Positions 1-13,869 of a DNA stretch of 64,000 nucleotides are shown one piece after another. Position 1 is the first letter of the stretch. Each line of letters begins with the position of its first letter. The position numbers were made by a program, and so were the translations under genes. The stretch lies in the NCBI GenBank assembly GCA_961205875.1, contig OY540820.1:12214001-12278000 (forward strand), written 5' to 3'. The notes beneath the pieces were generated by a model. The model had not been told where the DNA came from. It did not search any database and worked only from the letters and a program-made list of their open reading frames with translations. The DNA is from Sialis fuliginosa. Taxonomy: Eukaryota > Arthropoda > Insecta > Megaloptera > Sialidae.

Positions 1-3000
1 TGTCGTTACACAACCAACATAGTTATACAATGTTTTGGTTTATTGATGAAACCAGGACTTAAACAAAGAGTTGGAGCACAGATAACATTGTCTGCTCAAC
101 TTCCTCAAAAATAAAAAGAAAACTAAACATTTTTCGTTTTTATATATTACTATTTATATTCTTATGTTTGATCAAAAATTAACTATATTAGCTGACGTTT
201 CTGGGTGAATGTCACCAAAGTGGTTTAAGGGTTTACATACCTCCATTACTGGTGAAAATTAATACTTTTAAGGGAGTATATTGTTAAAAATAAGACAAAA
301 TATTAATTACACATTATTTATTATTATTGGCCATTTAAAATTATGAAAAAAATGGTATACTATGTATTATATTATAATCAAAATATATAATCTTTTTGTA
401 GGTATTTAAAGCAACAGAAAGTGCACAGTTTATTCAAAATTATTAAAAGTTCAAAATATTACTGATATATTCAGGTGGAACATCGCTAAAACCCATAAAC
501 TATGTTGGAAAACCATCTGCGCTCCTAAAATAGAAAAATAACGTGGGCTTTTTTTATCGTTTTGCCTTTTTTCTTAGCATACTAGTTCAATATCGGTAAA
601 CCACGGTCGGTCTATATATTCTAGTCTGACTTTTTGTATTCTCTCTCTTAGTTAATGAGTTTCCAATATGGCTGCCACGCGTGACAAATGAATATCTGCT
701 GAAATTTCTAAAACCCATTTAATATTAATGAAAAAATTTATTAAAACTTTTTACATATAATTTATCTTCTATAAATTTACGTTCCGACACATTTTTTTGT
801 TTTAATTTAAATTGTACATGTATAGAAAACCATCTATAAAGTGGGAAAGGGGTAATTTGACATGGTTTTTAAATGTATCCAAGATAAGCGTGAAATGCAT
901 AGGGATTTCCTAAACGCTAAGAGATATAGATTCGGTTAAATGAGATGAAATATTTGAAAAGAGGGGATGAGTATTACCACATCAAAAAATATTAATAATT
1001 CTATGTGGTTTAGACGATATACCCAAAAAACTGAAAATTCGGAAATTCTTAATGGCTATAACTTTTTTGTCAAAGTAGATGGGTAATTTTTGTTTAAGGT
1101 TTTTTAATGCACTTTTTGTATAGAATTGATTAATGTAGGTATTTAGAATTTGTATATCACTTTTAGTTTCCAAGTAACAAGCCCTAACTTTAGTTTTTCT
1201 TATAGGCCACTAAGCTATCTATAGCATATTTGAACGTGTTTTTTACTCAACGATATGTAACATGCCATACTTAATATCGAAAAAAAAGTACTACGGAATT
1301 CCGGCCGAAACACACAATGTAGATTTAAAGTGAATATTTTAACATAAATACTGTTATATTATTATTGTTTTTATATTATATTATGATTGACACTATAAAT
1401 ATAATTACATTCGATCGAAAAGAACGTATGCTATACAAATTAAAACGAAATTATAGCTATACAAATAGTTTTACAAACTTGTACAAATTGTATGAATATT
1501 ATATTAATTTTAGATAATAATCTATGTATTTATATTTATAATACAATCTACTCCTATTACTTATGTGCAAAGAAACAATAAATATACTTACATATATTAT
1601 ACGGTATTTGTAAATTAAAATGAATACATATCAAATTTAATTTATCTATCACATCAGATATATAAAACAGTCTAGAATTTAAATCAATAACACCTTTAAC
1701 CGCAACATACACACACGCTCGAGAATTCAGTAGAAACTTAAATGCGGTTTGAAACCATCTTACCATCACTACTAGTTAGTGTTACCATCTTTCACTTGGG
1801 TTCACAACCGCAAACAAAACAGCGCGCATTGTTACTTGATGAGATGAACATAGAAGCACATGGGAAGAGGTGATACAGAACCGGCTGCTGCGATAAAAAT
1901 TGAAAGTATTTTGCTACTATTTAGTTTACTTGTTTTCTATTACTTTTAAAAACATTATTGAGTAGAGATAAATGTTCTGATTAAGAATTATTAAGAACAC
2001 GATAAAACTGTTTAAAATAATTTTAAATAGTTTAACAAAGTTTAACTGTAAACAAGTAAGTAAGTAATCCGGAAATTTTTGACATACCTTTTTTATTACT
2101 TAATTGCAAAAATTAGGCTAAAATAATAATAATAATAGCATTGAACGAATTGTTTTTTTTTATTGCTCAATTTTAAATTATTCATTATTAAAAGTCGTAA
2201 AAATCAGCTCGCATTTAAAACGCGAAGTGATTGATTGAAACGTTTGTGACGTCATATACAAAGTTTCAAAATGAGTGAAATCCTCAAATTTGGGGTTATT
2301 GCCCTTAGAAAGTCGTAATTTATCGAGTATATTTATTATTGTACATATTGCAAATATATATAGAATAACCTTACTTTTAATTTTTTCCTTAGTTTGCTTC
2401 TGGTACAGTTATAAATCTTTTTCCAGAAGTTTTGTGAGTTGAATTATTACAACAAGGTACGAAACAATATTTCTAACTTATTCTTTTTCGTGCGTTTTCC
2501 ATGTTTATTGTTGACACTTGTATATTAAAGCATTGACTAACACTTCAATACTGAATTATGACGTCACACAACATGGCGCGCAATTGGAAGCGTTTGAAAT
2601 GTACCTTTTTTTAAATTTTATATTTTGGGGTCGGGATAAGCTTTCGAAATATGGAAAAAAAATTTTACAATGTTTTTTAACCTCTAGATTACATTAAACA
2701 GGTTTTTAGGGGTTTTCTTTTTTAACCGGATAACTCTATTTTATTGCCACTTTTGTATACAATGGTACCTTAACTAAACTACACAAAAAATTGTTTTTTG
2801 TTTGCAAGATCCATACTTTTAGTTAATTAATTTTCAATTGAAAGTACATTGTTTTATACTTGTAGACATATTTCGCATGATATATCTGTAGGAAAAGAAT
2901 GAATTTTCAATTTGAGGAAATCATTTCGAAATATGAGATCGAAACAGCGACGCTACAATACCGTCTTATTTGCCGAGGGTTGAAAATGTGGTTCTCTTTC

Positions 3001-3068
3001 AATCTATGTGCAAATATTTTTAGCATAATCAAAGAGCTTTAAATAATATTTTCCTATGAAAAAATATT

Positions 3069-3070
<2 letters not shown>
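1..3070. other. AT-rich non-coding stretch
   Basis: No exon with splice sites or sustained codon structure is visible on either strand. The short open frames here (for example 982-1173 and 1557-1769, minus) are rich in F, I, K, N and Y, as expected from random AT-rich DNA. The only recognisable item is a diverged piece of the gaggtgtaccgg repeat at about 1290-1480, listed separately. Confidence 0.6.
1290..1480 (+). repeat. Diverged copy of gaggtgtaccgg MITE family (R3)
   Basis: Shares ggaattccggcc, the downstream 'aaagtgaatattttaac' block and the inner 'cgatcgaaaagaacgtatg' block with the full copy at 51995-52305. The outermost TIR bases are lost. Confidence 0.6.
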
Positions 3071-3071
<1 letters not shown>

Positions 3072-3105
<34 letters not shown>

Positions 3106-3150
3106 TCCCTCTCCCTCTCCCCCCCCCCTCCCCCCCTCCCCCCCCCCTCT
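3072..3150 (+). repeat. (CT)n / poly-pyrimidine microsatellite
   Basis: About 20 CT dinucleotides run into a C-rich tract with scattered T (ccctccc units). The + strand is pure pyrimidine over most of its length. Confidence 0.95.
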
Positions 3151-6100
3151 CATCGTCTTCTTCTGCTTTATTATATTCTGATTTATATTTATGTATATTT
3201 ATTATTATTTTATTATGTTTTTAGATTATAGAAAAAAATATTTTTAATCAGTATCACATAAACTAAAATATATCAAAAATTCAGTCAATTTGATCAAGTT
3301 ATTCTCAATAATATACTCCTTTATTTGAATTGGACACCACAAAACCCTAAACCCGGGCATGGATACTAAACAAATAGATACTTAAACAATAAATATCAAT
3401 TAGTTTGAATAGTAAACGTTGAACGCGAGAAAACTGATCGTTCTCAGATAACTATTTGCAGATAAACTGCACATACAGTGGCGGAGGTCTGTGCGCAGCC
3501 GGTAATGTAAGTTTCTTTACCTATAGCTGGTGTTTGCTGATGAATTTGCATCTATGCTGTACATAAGAACGCGTGCTTGATTTTCTTCTTGACAAAGCAC
3601 AAATGTACGGTCGATTTGAGGTGAAGTAGATTTGAATTAGTTTATTTACTTTGTGCATTTTACTGTTTCTGATACGATAAACGTGTTTAGATTTTTTTTC
3701 TATATATATTTTTTTCCACTTGACACATGATATTCCCACTGTTGGTAAATTAATTGTATTTCCAATAAATTTAATTTTAATGACATTAGGAACCATGGGC
3801 GTACTCAGGATTTTGCTCAGGTGGGGGGGGGGTAGATTAGGATCCCGTGGTAAAAGGGAGTAGGGGGGGGTCTCGAACAGATGGGTAGTTCACTTTTTCG
3901 GATGTTGAAGAGGAAAGTTGTGTATAATGACGCTGATATCGAAAAAAAATTAATTATAAGCACTCACCGCACTGTTTTCTTCAAAAATAATTTTTAAAAT
4001 TTGTTAAAATATATTTTGAACCTTCTGTTTTTTGATAGACGAATACAACTAGTGGTTTTTAACTTTAAAATTAAATTAAATTAACAAAATCAAAAACATA
4101 TAAAATACAAAAATAAAATAAATATAATGTATATCTATAATAAATATGAAAATAAATGAAACAATATCCTAATTGCAAGTACAAATGTATATTATTCGTT
4201 AATCCTCACAGGACTATTTATAGCCATACATAGCAATCGATAAATATAAACATAATATCTCCCTTCTTTGAAATAAATAATTACAATCGTATGTATTTTA
4301 ATAAATCATCTCTGAAAAAGGAATCGTATTACATACATATATTGGTTTCATACAATTGTACCAACATTGTGTAGACAAAAGTACATACATAAAAAGCAAC
4401 TATACTATTTCATTTTACTGTTTGTGACATTGTCCTGGAAATGGAATTGTTTTCGAAAAAAGCACGTAATTTCTTATACTGCATTACATAGTTTTGCATA
4501 GATTTATCTATGGTTTCATATACATTTGATTTTGCGCAGTGATTTTAGTTATTTCAACAGAGCAATAGTTTATCCAGTGATATTCGAATAGTGGGTCTAG
4601 TTTTATATTTATTTTAAAATAGTATAAAGTAGAGGTGTACAAGAATTCCGACCAGAACTCACGATGCAGAATTAAAATGAATATTTTAACGTCACCCGAT
4701 ACTTAAAAAAAACGTTACTAAATATAATTTGTTCAAAAGTGGCCGCGTTTAAAGTGATGAACATTATTATATAAGTCAGAAGAAAATGTTATTTAGCAAT
4801 ATTAAATTAACAGCTTTTAATAAACAACTAGAACATTTAAAAAAATTAAATATGACAAATATAACTATTGCGGCTACCAAAAAACTTTTTGATACATTGT
4901 ACGTAAAAATATTTTGAAAACATTTCGTTACACCGAAAAAATGATTACATATTTAGATAACAAACCGTTCAAAAATTATTTAAAAATTAAAAATTCTAGA
5001 AAAATCAACAATTGAAAAAATTGTAGATAATAATATTATCTACAACTTTTATTTAAGCATTTTTTTATATAACTACAAAATGATTTTTGTTTGAAAAAAT
5101 GTAATTAAAAAAATTAACAAAAGTAAACATCAATTTCCAGTTCAGTGAAGCTCTTCAAAAGTTTTCACCGTTTTGGCTGTAGTGCATTTACAGACTTATA
5201 AATGTACGAACGTCATTGAGATAATGATCACACTCTATTCAGGGATCCTCAAAACATTTAATTCAGTTCAAAATCTTGAGTTAGAATTTTTTTATGATTA
5301 TTATACATAATGTATTACACAGTATATTTAATATATATTTTATACCTATATTTCTTAAAGAGCAAATTAAATCTCTACATACATATCTTGAAGAGTTCTA
5401 TTAATAACTTTGCAAGTTTTATCTCCGAAGCAAAATTCACAGTAGAATTCATTATTTTAAAACCAAGTAAATCTCCAAATCAGTTGCACTGAAAAACAAC
5501 TTCGTGGAAAACTAAGTTTTTCATCTTTATAGTTTTCATTAAATTACTCGACTTTTCACGTATAATACCGTTCAGCTCATTTAAATTAATATATACTTCA
5601 TTTATCTTAAACGTGTCGAGTTTTTTCTTAATTAAACTTTATCAGTTTGAAAATTTTCCCAATGATCGCATTTTTATAGACTTTTTACGCTCAACCCTTT
5701 TAAGTTCTTAATTCGATAAAACTTTTTTAAACTGAAATATTTGTTTTAGTGGATTACATAGAACCAGAGGTTTCTATTTTAAGAAATTTCTTTACATATT
5801 ATCAGTTATTTTCGATCTTAGGTAATGAATAAAATCTAATGTTTTCTTATTTTGTGTTCAATTTCGTATTAATTTTTCTACAGTTATATAATATTAATAA
5901 TAATTAGGTCATTTTTCATTTATAAAGAAACATATTATTAGTATATCATGCCAAACAAATTTTTTGGCGACCGTCCGTCCGTTTGTCACATACAATTTTC
6001 TCTGAAACTGTTCGACGTAAAAATTAGAAATTTAGTACAGAGATAAAGTGTGAATTATAGACGTCAAGTATAAAAAGTTGAATTTTCATTCTAGGGGTAA

Positions 6101-7180
6101 ATAGTAAAATAGAAAAAATTCAAATTCATTTTTTTAAACATTTTTCGGGAAAACACTTAAAAATTGCTATCCCCCACCCTATCATCAAAATGGATCGATC
6201 AGAACAATCTGAAAAAAAAATGAAAATTAAAAATTAAAAATTAGGATTGAAAAATTCTAGCGCGATCAATTGTTATAAACAATTTTATTTCTTTATTTCC
6301 TTATAATTGCTGAACAGTTGGTTGGTTTAAAAAGTTTTTCTACATAAAATATTTAAGTGGGGGGCTAATGGCACAGAACGTTAATTGTGCAAGTATTACA
6401 TATTACACTTTTTTTTAATACGTACTTTTAATTATTCAATATTTTAATATTGAATTTTAGAATTTTTATTATAAAATATTAATTGAAATTTTTCCTCAAT
6501 ACAGGCCTGCCCTAAATCAATTATCATATAGCCTCAACCAATTCAAAGGTCTTAAACTTTCTTCTAGTAAAAACCTCAACAAATAGGAACAAACAAACAG
6601 ATCACTATCAAAATAATTTAATAATTGCAATTTATACGTAAAAAGGTTATCTATTTCGGACAACAATAACTGCGAATATCGAAATACATTGAACAAATTT
6701 TCATTTGAACTTTATTCAAACACTGGCTAGAATAATAGCGTCAGTAAACGGAACGCGTCAACTATGATAACTAATTATGACGATATCACATTAAGTTTTA
6801 ATGACACCGACCGTTTGTTTAATTAAACCGGTAAAAACCGTATCTAATAATCAAAACTCTACCAATAATACGGTATACACAATTATAATTTAGCGATACA
6901 AATTTCTGTACAACCGCACCCACTCAAAAAATAACATATCAAACCGTGACCTTTTTGCTAATACGGTTCGTTTTATTGGTACGTTTTTTGTGTAATATAA
7001 ATACATAAATGAAACGTTTTATAATATATTATTTTAATAAAAATTTTATTACCTAATCTTAATAAGGTACAATCCTTTATTATTGTTTTTGCTTTTCTTT
7101 ACTAACTGACATATTTTATACTAATGTATACTAATTTACGAGCGTACCCGGATTTAGGCAAAATTAATAAAAATAAAATA
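3151..7180. other. AT-rich non-coding stretch
   Basis: No supportable gene. It contains a short fragment of the R3 MITE end at 4632-4690 (gaggtgtac...) and a patch at 3793-3870 (atgggcgtactcagg followed by a G-run) that looks like the end of a dispersed element. The minus-strand open frame at 3521-3796 has no splice context or family resemblance. Confidence 0.55.
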
Positions 7181-7182
7181 AT

Positions 7183-7690
7183 GTGATCGTTTTAAAATGA
7201 GACAAAGAAAATTGTTCTCCGATTTCTGTCTGTCAGTCTGTCTATCTGTCTGTCCTCTAAATCCTTGTCACACGCATAACTCATGAACCACTGAACCGAT
7301 ATTAATGAAACTTGGTTGGGTAGTTGGGTCTACAATTCCTTTACAAAGATTTATCTCAATTTGCTTTAAAGAATCGACATTTGCTTAAATTGATATTTAT
7401 TTTAACATATTAAATGTCATTTTGAAGTATTAAACGTCATTTTGACGTTTGCATTAATTTAGATTTAGATTGAAATTGCCAAAAACTTAAAAATATACGA
7501 AAAAATAATCAGGTGCGTCTTCGAACTAATATTTTTTAGTAAAATTGTATAAAAATTAAATGGTTAACCAATACCAGGCAATTTATCTGAACACTTTATC
7601 GGTTTTTTCTTTAAATTTTTCAATAATTAACTGCCTTTGGTGAATTTAGCACGAGAAAGCACTATGTATTTACTTGGCAGATGTTTTTTA
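7183..7690 (+). repeat. Dispersed repeat family R2, copy 1
   Basis: Shares ordered blocks with copies at 16500-17115, 23496-23915 and 34390-35090: 'gtgatcgttttaaaatgag', a CTGT-rich tract, 'tccttgtcacacgcataac', 'catgaaccactgaaccgat' and the far end 'acttggcagatgtttttt'. No coding sequence is seen in any copy, so the family is non-autonomous. An R1 copy begins directly after it. Confidence 0.75.
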
Positions 7691-7704
7691 CCTTATACTA
7701 ACAT

Positions 7705-8893
7705 ATACTAAGGTAAAGGCACCAGTTATGACCGCTATAAGAGCAAGTTTTCGGTTGATTTTTTTTATTAATGGGCTTGTTTTTTGTAAGTCTCATGAAC
7801 TTATGTTACTAATAAAACATTTATTTAATCAATTTAATTACCAAAGTCCGCAAATATAGTTTGTTTTTTTAAATTATAACCTTTCATTTTGTTCATGTTT
7901 TTTCTCCAGTAATGGCAAAGGTAAAATCAGTAATGAGCACGCAGTGATGGACACTTGCTAATGATTACAAAATGATAAGTACTACGACACAAAAGATATA
8001 AAAGAAATAATCGTCAAATTTGAAACAATGTAAAGCAGTTTCTGTGATAATATAATAATTAATTAATAAATTATACTAATAATTAGTTTAAAAGTCCACC
8101 ATTTTGACACATATTGGCCGATTATCACCAAATCACGCTGTAAAACAGTTAAATGTATATAGATCAATATTCAGAAATGATAGTAATCAAATATCAACAC
8201 ATATTTCTAATTGTAAGTCAGTACATTTAACTAAAAATTTGCCATTACTGGGGTCCTTGCCAAGACTGATGCCACTACAGGGTTGCCAGACGTATCGCCT
8301 GGAGCGGGACAGTCCCGCTACAGGATAGCTTGTCCCGCGTCCCGCTCAAAAATTCAAATGTCCCGCTTAAACATCATTCGACATCGTAATGATTCTAGTA
8401 CGCATGCGTTTGATCGGCTGAGCGAGCGCTACTTCCGCTACTTCAGTGCATTATTTGGATGCAGAATGTACAAGCGCAAATCTTTATTTTGAATTTTTTG
8501 TCATAACTCAGGCGTCCATAAAACACAGATGTTTTTTACATCTTAAAATTATCAAACGAAATATATGTACATTTGGCAAACATTTTATGATATATTAGGT
8601 AGAATCATAAATTTGCACTGCCCAGTAGGGCATGTAAACCGGTTTTAACCGACACCGGTTAACCGGTTTTTTGTTAAAATTTACCAAAACCGTAAAACCG
8701 GGTTTTTCCCGAAAAACCGAAAGTCAATTATATATTTTTTTTTTTGTTTCTTTAAGTGACAAATAATTTTATTTTTTTACTGTTATTCATGAAGTATTTA
8801 TGTTGTGAATTTATTTAAATTAAAAAAGGGGGACTATGTCCCGCCAAAGCATTTGAGAACTCTGGCAACCCTGTGCCACTACCTTATATAGCT
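7705..8893 (+). repeat. Dispersed TIR repeat R1, copy 1 (interrupted by a hAT element)
   Basis: R1 starts 'aaggtaaaggcacc' and ends 'ggtgccactacctta'; the ends are imperfect inverted repeats of each other. Between them are conserved landmarks such as 'tttctccagtaatggcaaag', 'gatggacacttgctaatga' and 'tttgccattactggggtcc'. A 596-bp element (8278-8873) sits inside this copy. Other copies are at 12503-12935, 17873-18262, 32085-32250, 33721-33788, 45362-45850, 48410-48600, 50839-51300 and 57256-57826. It resembles a non-autonomous DNA transposon; the superfamily is not assigned. Confidence 0.75.
8278..8873 (+). mobile_element. Non-autonomous hAT-type element nested in R1
   Basis: Ends are perfect 12-bp inverted repeats, CAGGGTTGCCAG and CTGGCAACCCTG. 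They are flanked by an 8-bp direct repeat TGCCACTA at 8270-8277 and 8874-8881. TIR of this form plus an 8-bp target duplication is typical of hAT elements. The interior has repeated 'tcccgc' motifs and no transposase frame. Confidence 0.9.
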
Positions 8894-10878
8894 TTGAAAA
8901 ATCTAAGATGAGATTAAGTACCACCCACACCATCTTTGTAGGTTCATACCCCGCAGGTTAAATTTCCAATAGTTACTTCCAAACAACTCCGATATCAAAA
9001 CATAAACATGATATATCTTCTCACAAATACGGTCACCAAGGTGTGAATAAAATCAATAAATCACTATCATAGGTTTTTTTTATCGCTTCAACAGCTTAGT
9101 ACCCAATACACGCGTACAGGAAATGTTTGTTTTGTAACTAAAGATGTCCTGTATAAATCCCAGCCGTCTAAACTCTATTGATCACGTTCAATCAGCCGGT
9201 ATAATGCTGATTTATTCTCGTTAACAGAGTCCGGGAAAACACGCGGTGGTATTTCTGTCTACTGGTTGTGATTTACACAACACTCTGTCAATATGTTGTT
9301 ATTGTTGTTGTAGTTTGCTTATTTAAACTTAAAAGTAATTGTTACGACTTATACAGTTCATTTCCTCCACAAAATGAAAATTAAATTAAATTAAAATGTT
9401 CTGTATCAATTTTATACGGTTTTATATATTTTATATTTTTTAAATTTATGATATTTAATGTTTTTAAAAAAATATTTTTATTTACATATTACAATAACAA
9501 TAAATAATCCGTGTATATTAAATATATTTAATTACATTTTAATTTTTATTTGGTTATGTTTTTGGTATAATTATTTTTTAATTATGTTTTATTTTTTATT
9601 AAATATTATATTTAAATATTTCAAGATTTACTGGTATTTGATCTTATCTTATGTTAGTCATACAGATGAGCATTAATTATGAATATGACATGTTACATGA
9701 AATTAAAGACTTGTTTTGGAAGGTCACATGAAATGTTAATAATTATTTTAAAATTTTCTTTGTTCTATGATTTATTTTTACAAAACAAAAAAAATGGCGA
9801 TTTGATGTAGGTTCTTTAATGGTGGGAGTTCCTAGGTTGTGCCTAGTCTATCTACCCTGTCTTGAAATACAAAATTTAATCAAAGCACAAATCAATGAAC
9901 ACAAATGTACGAGTTTTAATAAAATAAACCGTTTAACTGTTGTTACGAAAAAGTTAGAATAGCACTATATTTAACATAATTATGCACTGGCAGAAAACAA
10001 TTGATAATTGCATTGTATTTGCTGGAATTAGTGCTCTATTAAATTTAGTAACATGTTCCAAATATGAGCTTAACGTGAATGAATTTTTGTAATCATTGTT
10101 ACTGAATGACAACGTGTTTTTAAAAATCACCAAAATATACCTACATGTTATTTAGTTGTTTGTTTCTGTCCTTTGGAAATTGGACACAATCAGTGACTGA
10201 TTTTATAAACTAGTGAATACAAAGCCTACCACATTAATAAAATAATAAATAAAACTCTTAAAATGTTCTAGAATGTAGCTTTTAATTAGTACTTCAATGA
10301 AAATTATAAGAAACACTGTAGCAAAAATAGTTTTTGCACCAATTTTGAAATAACTATTTTTTTATAAATCGTAATGAGAATGACTACAAAACCCTATCAT
10401 ATGTACCTATTTTATTTATATGTCTCGTCAATAATATCAATTATAAAAGATTATCAATCTTTTGTAAAAATATCTTGGAAAGCTTAGGTTGTTCAAAAAA
10501 AAGTTTTCAATGAAAGATTCGTGTTTTTTCACGTAAAATAAGATTTCTAAAAAAAATCTATAAGTTCCTATTTAAAAAATTATGTTGATCTTCAAATGTC
10601 CTTGAAGGCCACATTAAAATAACAAATAAATATTACTATTCGATTACCCCCTAACAACCAAACATTTTTTTCAAATATACGACGGTTCTGTAACACTTTA
10701 AATGCCCCAATAGGTAATAAATGAAATTTTGTAGGAAATAACTCACACGTGACCGAAATTTTTCTCAATCTCGTCTCGGTCATACATACATATTATTGTT
10801 TACGAGACAAAATAAGTTGTAAAATTTAAAACCGAGATAGACTTACCGCACTCTCGTCTCATCTCGTGTATTCATAAA
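8894..10878. other. AT-rich non-coding stretch
   Basis: Nothing codable was recognised. The + open frame at 9458-9676 is almost entirely I, F, L, Y and N in a stretch of A/T and is judged random. Confidence 0.55.
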
Positions 10879-11664
10879 TGGCTGATTCTCAAAAAAAATC
10901 TAAATTGTTGTCCTTTCTGATTTCTATAAAACGAGATCGAAAATTAAAGTTAAGGAGATTCTCTTATGAAACTACATCACTAGGTGTACCAAATTGTATA
11001 TTAATTTTATTTCAGTTATTATAAATTGTAAAAATATATTAAAATTTATACCTCAAAAATCATTCCCTCACTGTGTCCCAACCACCAAAAAATACATTTC
11101 TAATTTGTTTCGAAAAGTTTTCTAGAATGTGTTTAATAACTTATTATTTATTCATTTATAACAATATTCTCTATTTAAAAATGTACAACAGTAAGTAAAA
11201 CACAAACAGAAAATAAATTTACAAGTATGTCCTTAAAAAACGAATCATTCCCTCACAATTTCTGTAACAGTGAAATTAGACCATAATTTTAAATCTATCT
11301 GAATGCAGTGTTATTGTTTTTATAATCTGGCAATACTGACATTAAAAAATAAATATGGCGAAAGGGCTGAGTGTTGAAGTGTATTGTTGAAATTGTTTTA
11401 AAGTATTATTATCCAAATTTACATTTTCGCTTGTCATTCCCTCACTAAGTGATCATTCCCTCACTAATACACTAAGCTATCATATCCTCACTTTTGAATT
11501 TTTATTTTAACCCCTTTTAAAGTCAGAAATATTGGGGACCACTATAACCCTTCAGAAAATTACCCTATGTTTTATTATATTTACGAAAGAAATTGTACAT
11601 TATTAAAAAAAAAAAAACCACAATATAACAAAATCATTTTTCTACTTTTTTTGAGAATCAGCCA
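10879..11664. mobile_element. TIR element with repeated CATTCCCTCAC motif
   Basis: Left end TGGCTGATTCTCAAAAAAA and right end TTTTTTTGAGAATCAGCCA are inverted repeats about 19-24 bp long. Inside, CATTCCCTCAC occurs exactly at 11061, 11246, 11435 and 11454, and a diverged form near 11481, all in the same orientation. No coding frame and no clear target duplication were found. Confidence 0.65.
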
Positions 11665-12185
11665 AATACCAAATATTTCATTACTATTTATCTAATTTGC
11701 TTTCAAATAAAACACATTATTTTTAATAACTGTTATTATGTAATTTAATTGAAGTAGCAAAAAAGTTATTATTTATTTCCATAAAAATTTCATCATCAAC
11801 AAAAAACATACCAAAAAATAAGATGATCCAGAAAGTTTAGCATATAAACGTCAACCAAACATGATACGATGTGTTTTTTTCCTCTTTATTTATGTTTCAT
11901 CCACAAATGATGACCTATATACCTGTCGGTAATATTTTCATGAATATTCCGCGCCCAAAGACCGGAGGTAAAAGTGTTGTATAAAATACGGTGGAAAGAA
12001 AGAGCAGATTCACTTTAGTTCGGCCACATTTAACTGAGTTATAGCTGAAATATTCCCAGAGCTGTAGGCTTCACACAGATCCGTGCTTGTGGAAAAGATT
12101 ATATTGATTTTGTGTTTATTTTAAAAAATATAATAAATTAAATACGTCTTGGATCATACCCCAGCGTTGAACACTTGTTTAATTA

Positions 12186-12500
12186 ATGTCCGGTATTATA
12201 AAGGATCTAACAAAATTTGCTAGCTAGCAATTACATTCAAATGGGGTATTAATTATGTACTAGTATCTATGGATTAGTTATAGAATTTAGAGCAGTGACA
12301 CTTCAACTAATTGTAACACAGTTGGCATCTTTGACCGTACAAAATAATTTTCATGACATCACCACTGTTTTAATACCGTTTGTATTTACCTACAACGCGT
12401 AACAACAAACTCCAAAAGAACTGTCATATAAGTTTGATATCTCAGTTGAAAGTGCTTGCTAGCTAACAAATTTGTTAGGTCCTTTATGATACCGGACATA
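12186..12500. mobile_element. MITE with about 45-bp TIRs
   Basis: Left arm begins atgtccggtattataaagga and right arm ends tcctttatgataccggacat. The arms stay similar for about 45 bp, including tagctagcaa/ttgctagcta. The length is about 315 bp and there is no ORF. It lies directly beside an R1 copy, which appears truncated at the junction. Confidence 0.75.
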
Positions 12501-12502
12501 AA

Positions 12503-12935
12503 TGTACTAAATTAGAAATATTTGTTGATATTTGATTACTACTATTACTGAATCGTAATCTAAATCTATAACAGCTTAATTTGATGACAATCGGCCAATG
12601 AGTGTCAAAATGTTAAACTAATTATTAGTGTAATCTATTTATTAATTATTATATTATCTTAGCATCTGATTTACATTGTTTCAAATTTTACAATTCTTTA
12701 TTTTATAACTTTTACGTCATCATCATTTTGAGTGTCCATCACTGGTTTTACTTTGCCCATTACTGGAGAAAAAACATAAACAAAATAAACGGTTATAGTT
12801 CAAGAACAAACTATATTTGCAGACTTAGGTAATTAAATTGATTTAATAAAGAGGTACTTGTTTTATTAGTAACATGAGTTTATGAGAATTAAAAAAATGA
12901 AACCCATTAATCCCAAAAAACAGTATACCTTGTTC
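12503..12935 (-). repeat. R1 copy 2, truncated, reverse orientation
   Basis: Reverse complement of the R1 body: 'gatgacaatcggccaatg', 'cccattactggagaaaa' and 'aattaaattgatttaataaa' occur in the expected order. The end corresponding to 'ggtgccactacctta' is missing at the boundary with the 12186-12500 MITE. Confidence 0.75.
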
Positions 12936-13266
12936 TTATTATTAATAGTTATTTTAATTTTTTATAATCACCTTTCACATTGAAAATTCAACACTGAATG
13001 AGAAACAAAAACATCTATGTGAAATGAATTTGGTCACCAGCGAATAGAAATCCTTAGAATATAAAATACAAAAAAAAATTGTAAAAAGAATCACAAATTA
13101 TTTCCTCTAAATTAAAATTTAAAAAAAAGTAATGTTACCTCTCCCACATAAGTGCACGGTTGAAGTGTAACTTAAAATATTATAATAATTTTTATTATTT
13201 TATATAATAATAAAACATATTATTTTAACACAAAAACTATATGCAAAACACGTAGCTCTACACAAG

Positions 13267-13288
13267 TCTCTCTCTCTCTCTCTCTCTC
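13267..13288 (+). repeat. (TC)n microsatellite
   Basis: About eleven consecutive TC dinucleotides. Confidence 0.9.
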
Positions 13289-13869
13289 ACGCATAACCGA
13301 CGTAAAGTGACTTGTACGCATGTGTTATCTATCTTTCTCTTATACATCTACTCACGCGTATGCCACATTCTCCTTAACGTTTCATTTGTCGATTTTAAAA
13401 TCTATCGAAGTTATTCCAATTCTCGCTAAAGAAGTTTCATTTCGAAAATCGATTTGTTCGTGTAAAAATAAGATTAGTTTATTTTTATTAACCGTATCAT
13501 TAAAATTAATTAGCTAATTAGGCTTACTTAATAGCATATCCACAGGACCCTTTTTTTATTCCCGGGAAAAAAATTTAGATCTAAAGTGATCAAATCAAAT
13601 CTTGATAGATCTGCATTTTATCATTGATTTTTTATCTTTGTAGATCGCTGTACATCGTTGTAGATCTTTGCAGGTCTCCATAAATCAAAAACCAGTGAAA
13701 AAATATGATTTTCTCTCAAACGCAAATCTATCAATACGGAAAAAAATATATTGTAATGCCGTGTTTAGACCGAAAAAACAAAACAGCAACATCGTGTTTT
13801 TTTGACAAAAGTGCAATAAACCTTTTACATTTTTAAATTCGAAATGTTTTAAAACACCGATCTTAGTTT

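Noticed and set aside
3072..3150. Possible regulatory polypyrimidine/GAGA-type element
   Set aside because: It is a plain microsatellite with no nearby gene start.
9458..9676. 72-codon + strand open frame, hydrophobic
   Set aside because: Composition is set by extreme A/T content; no splice signals, no motif and no neighbouring exons.
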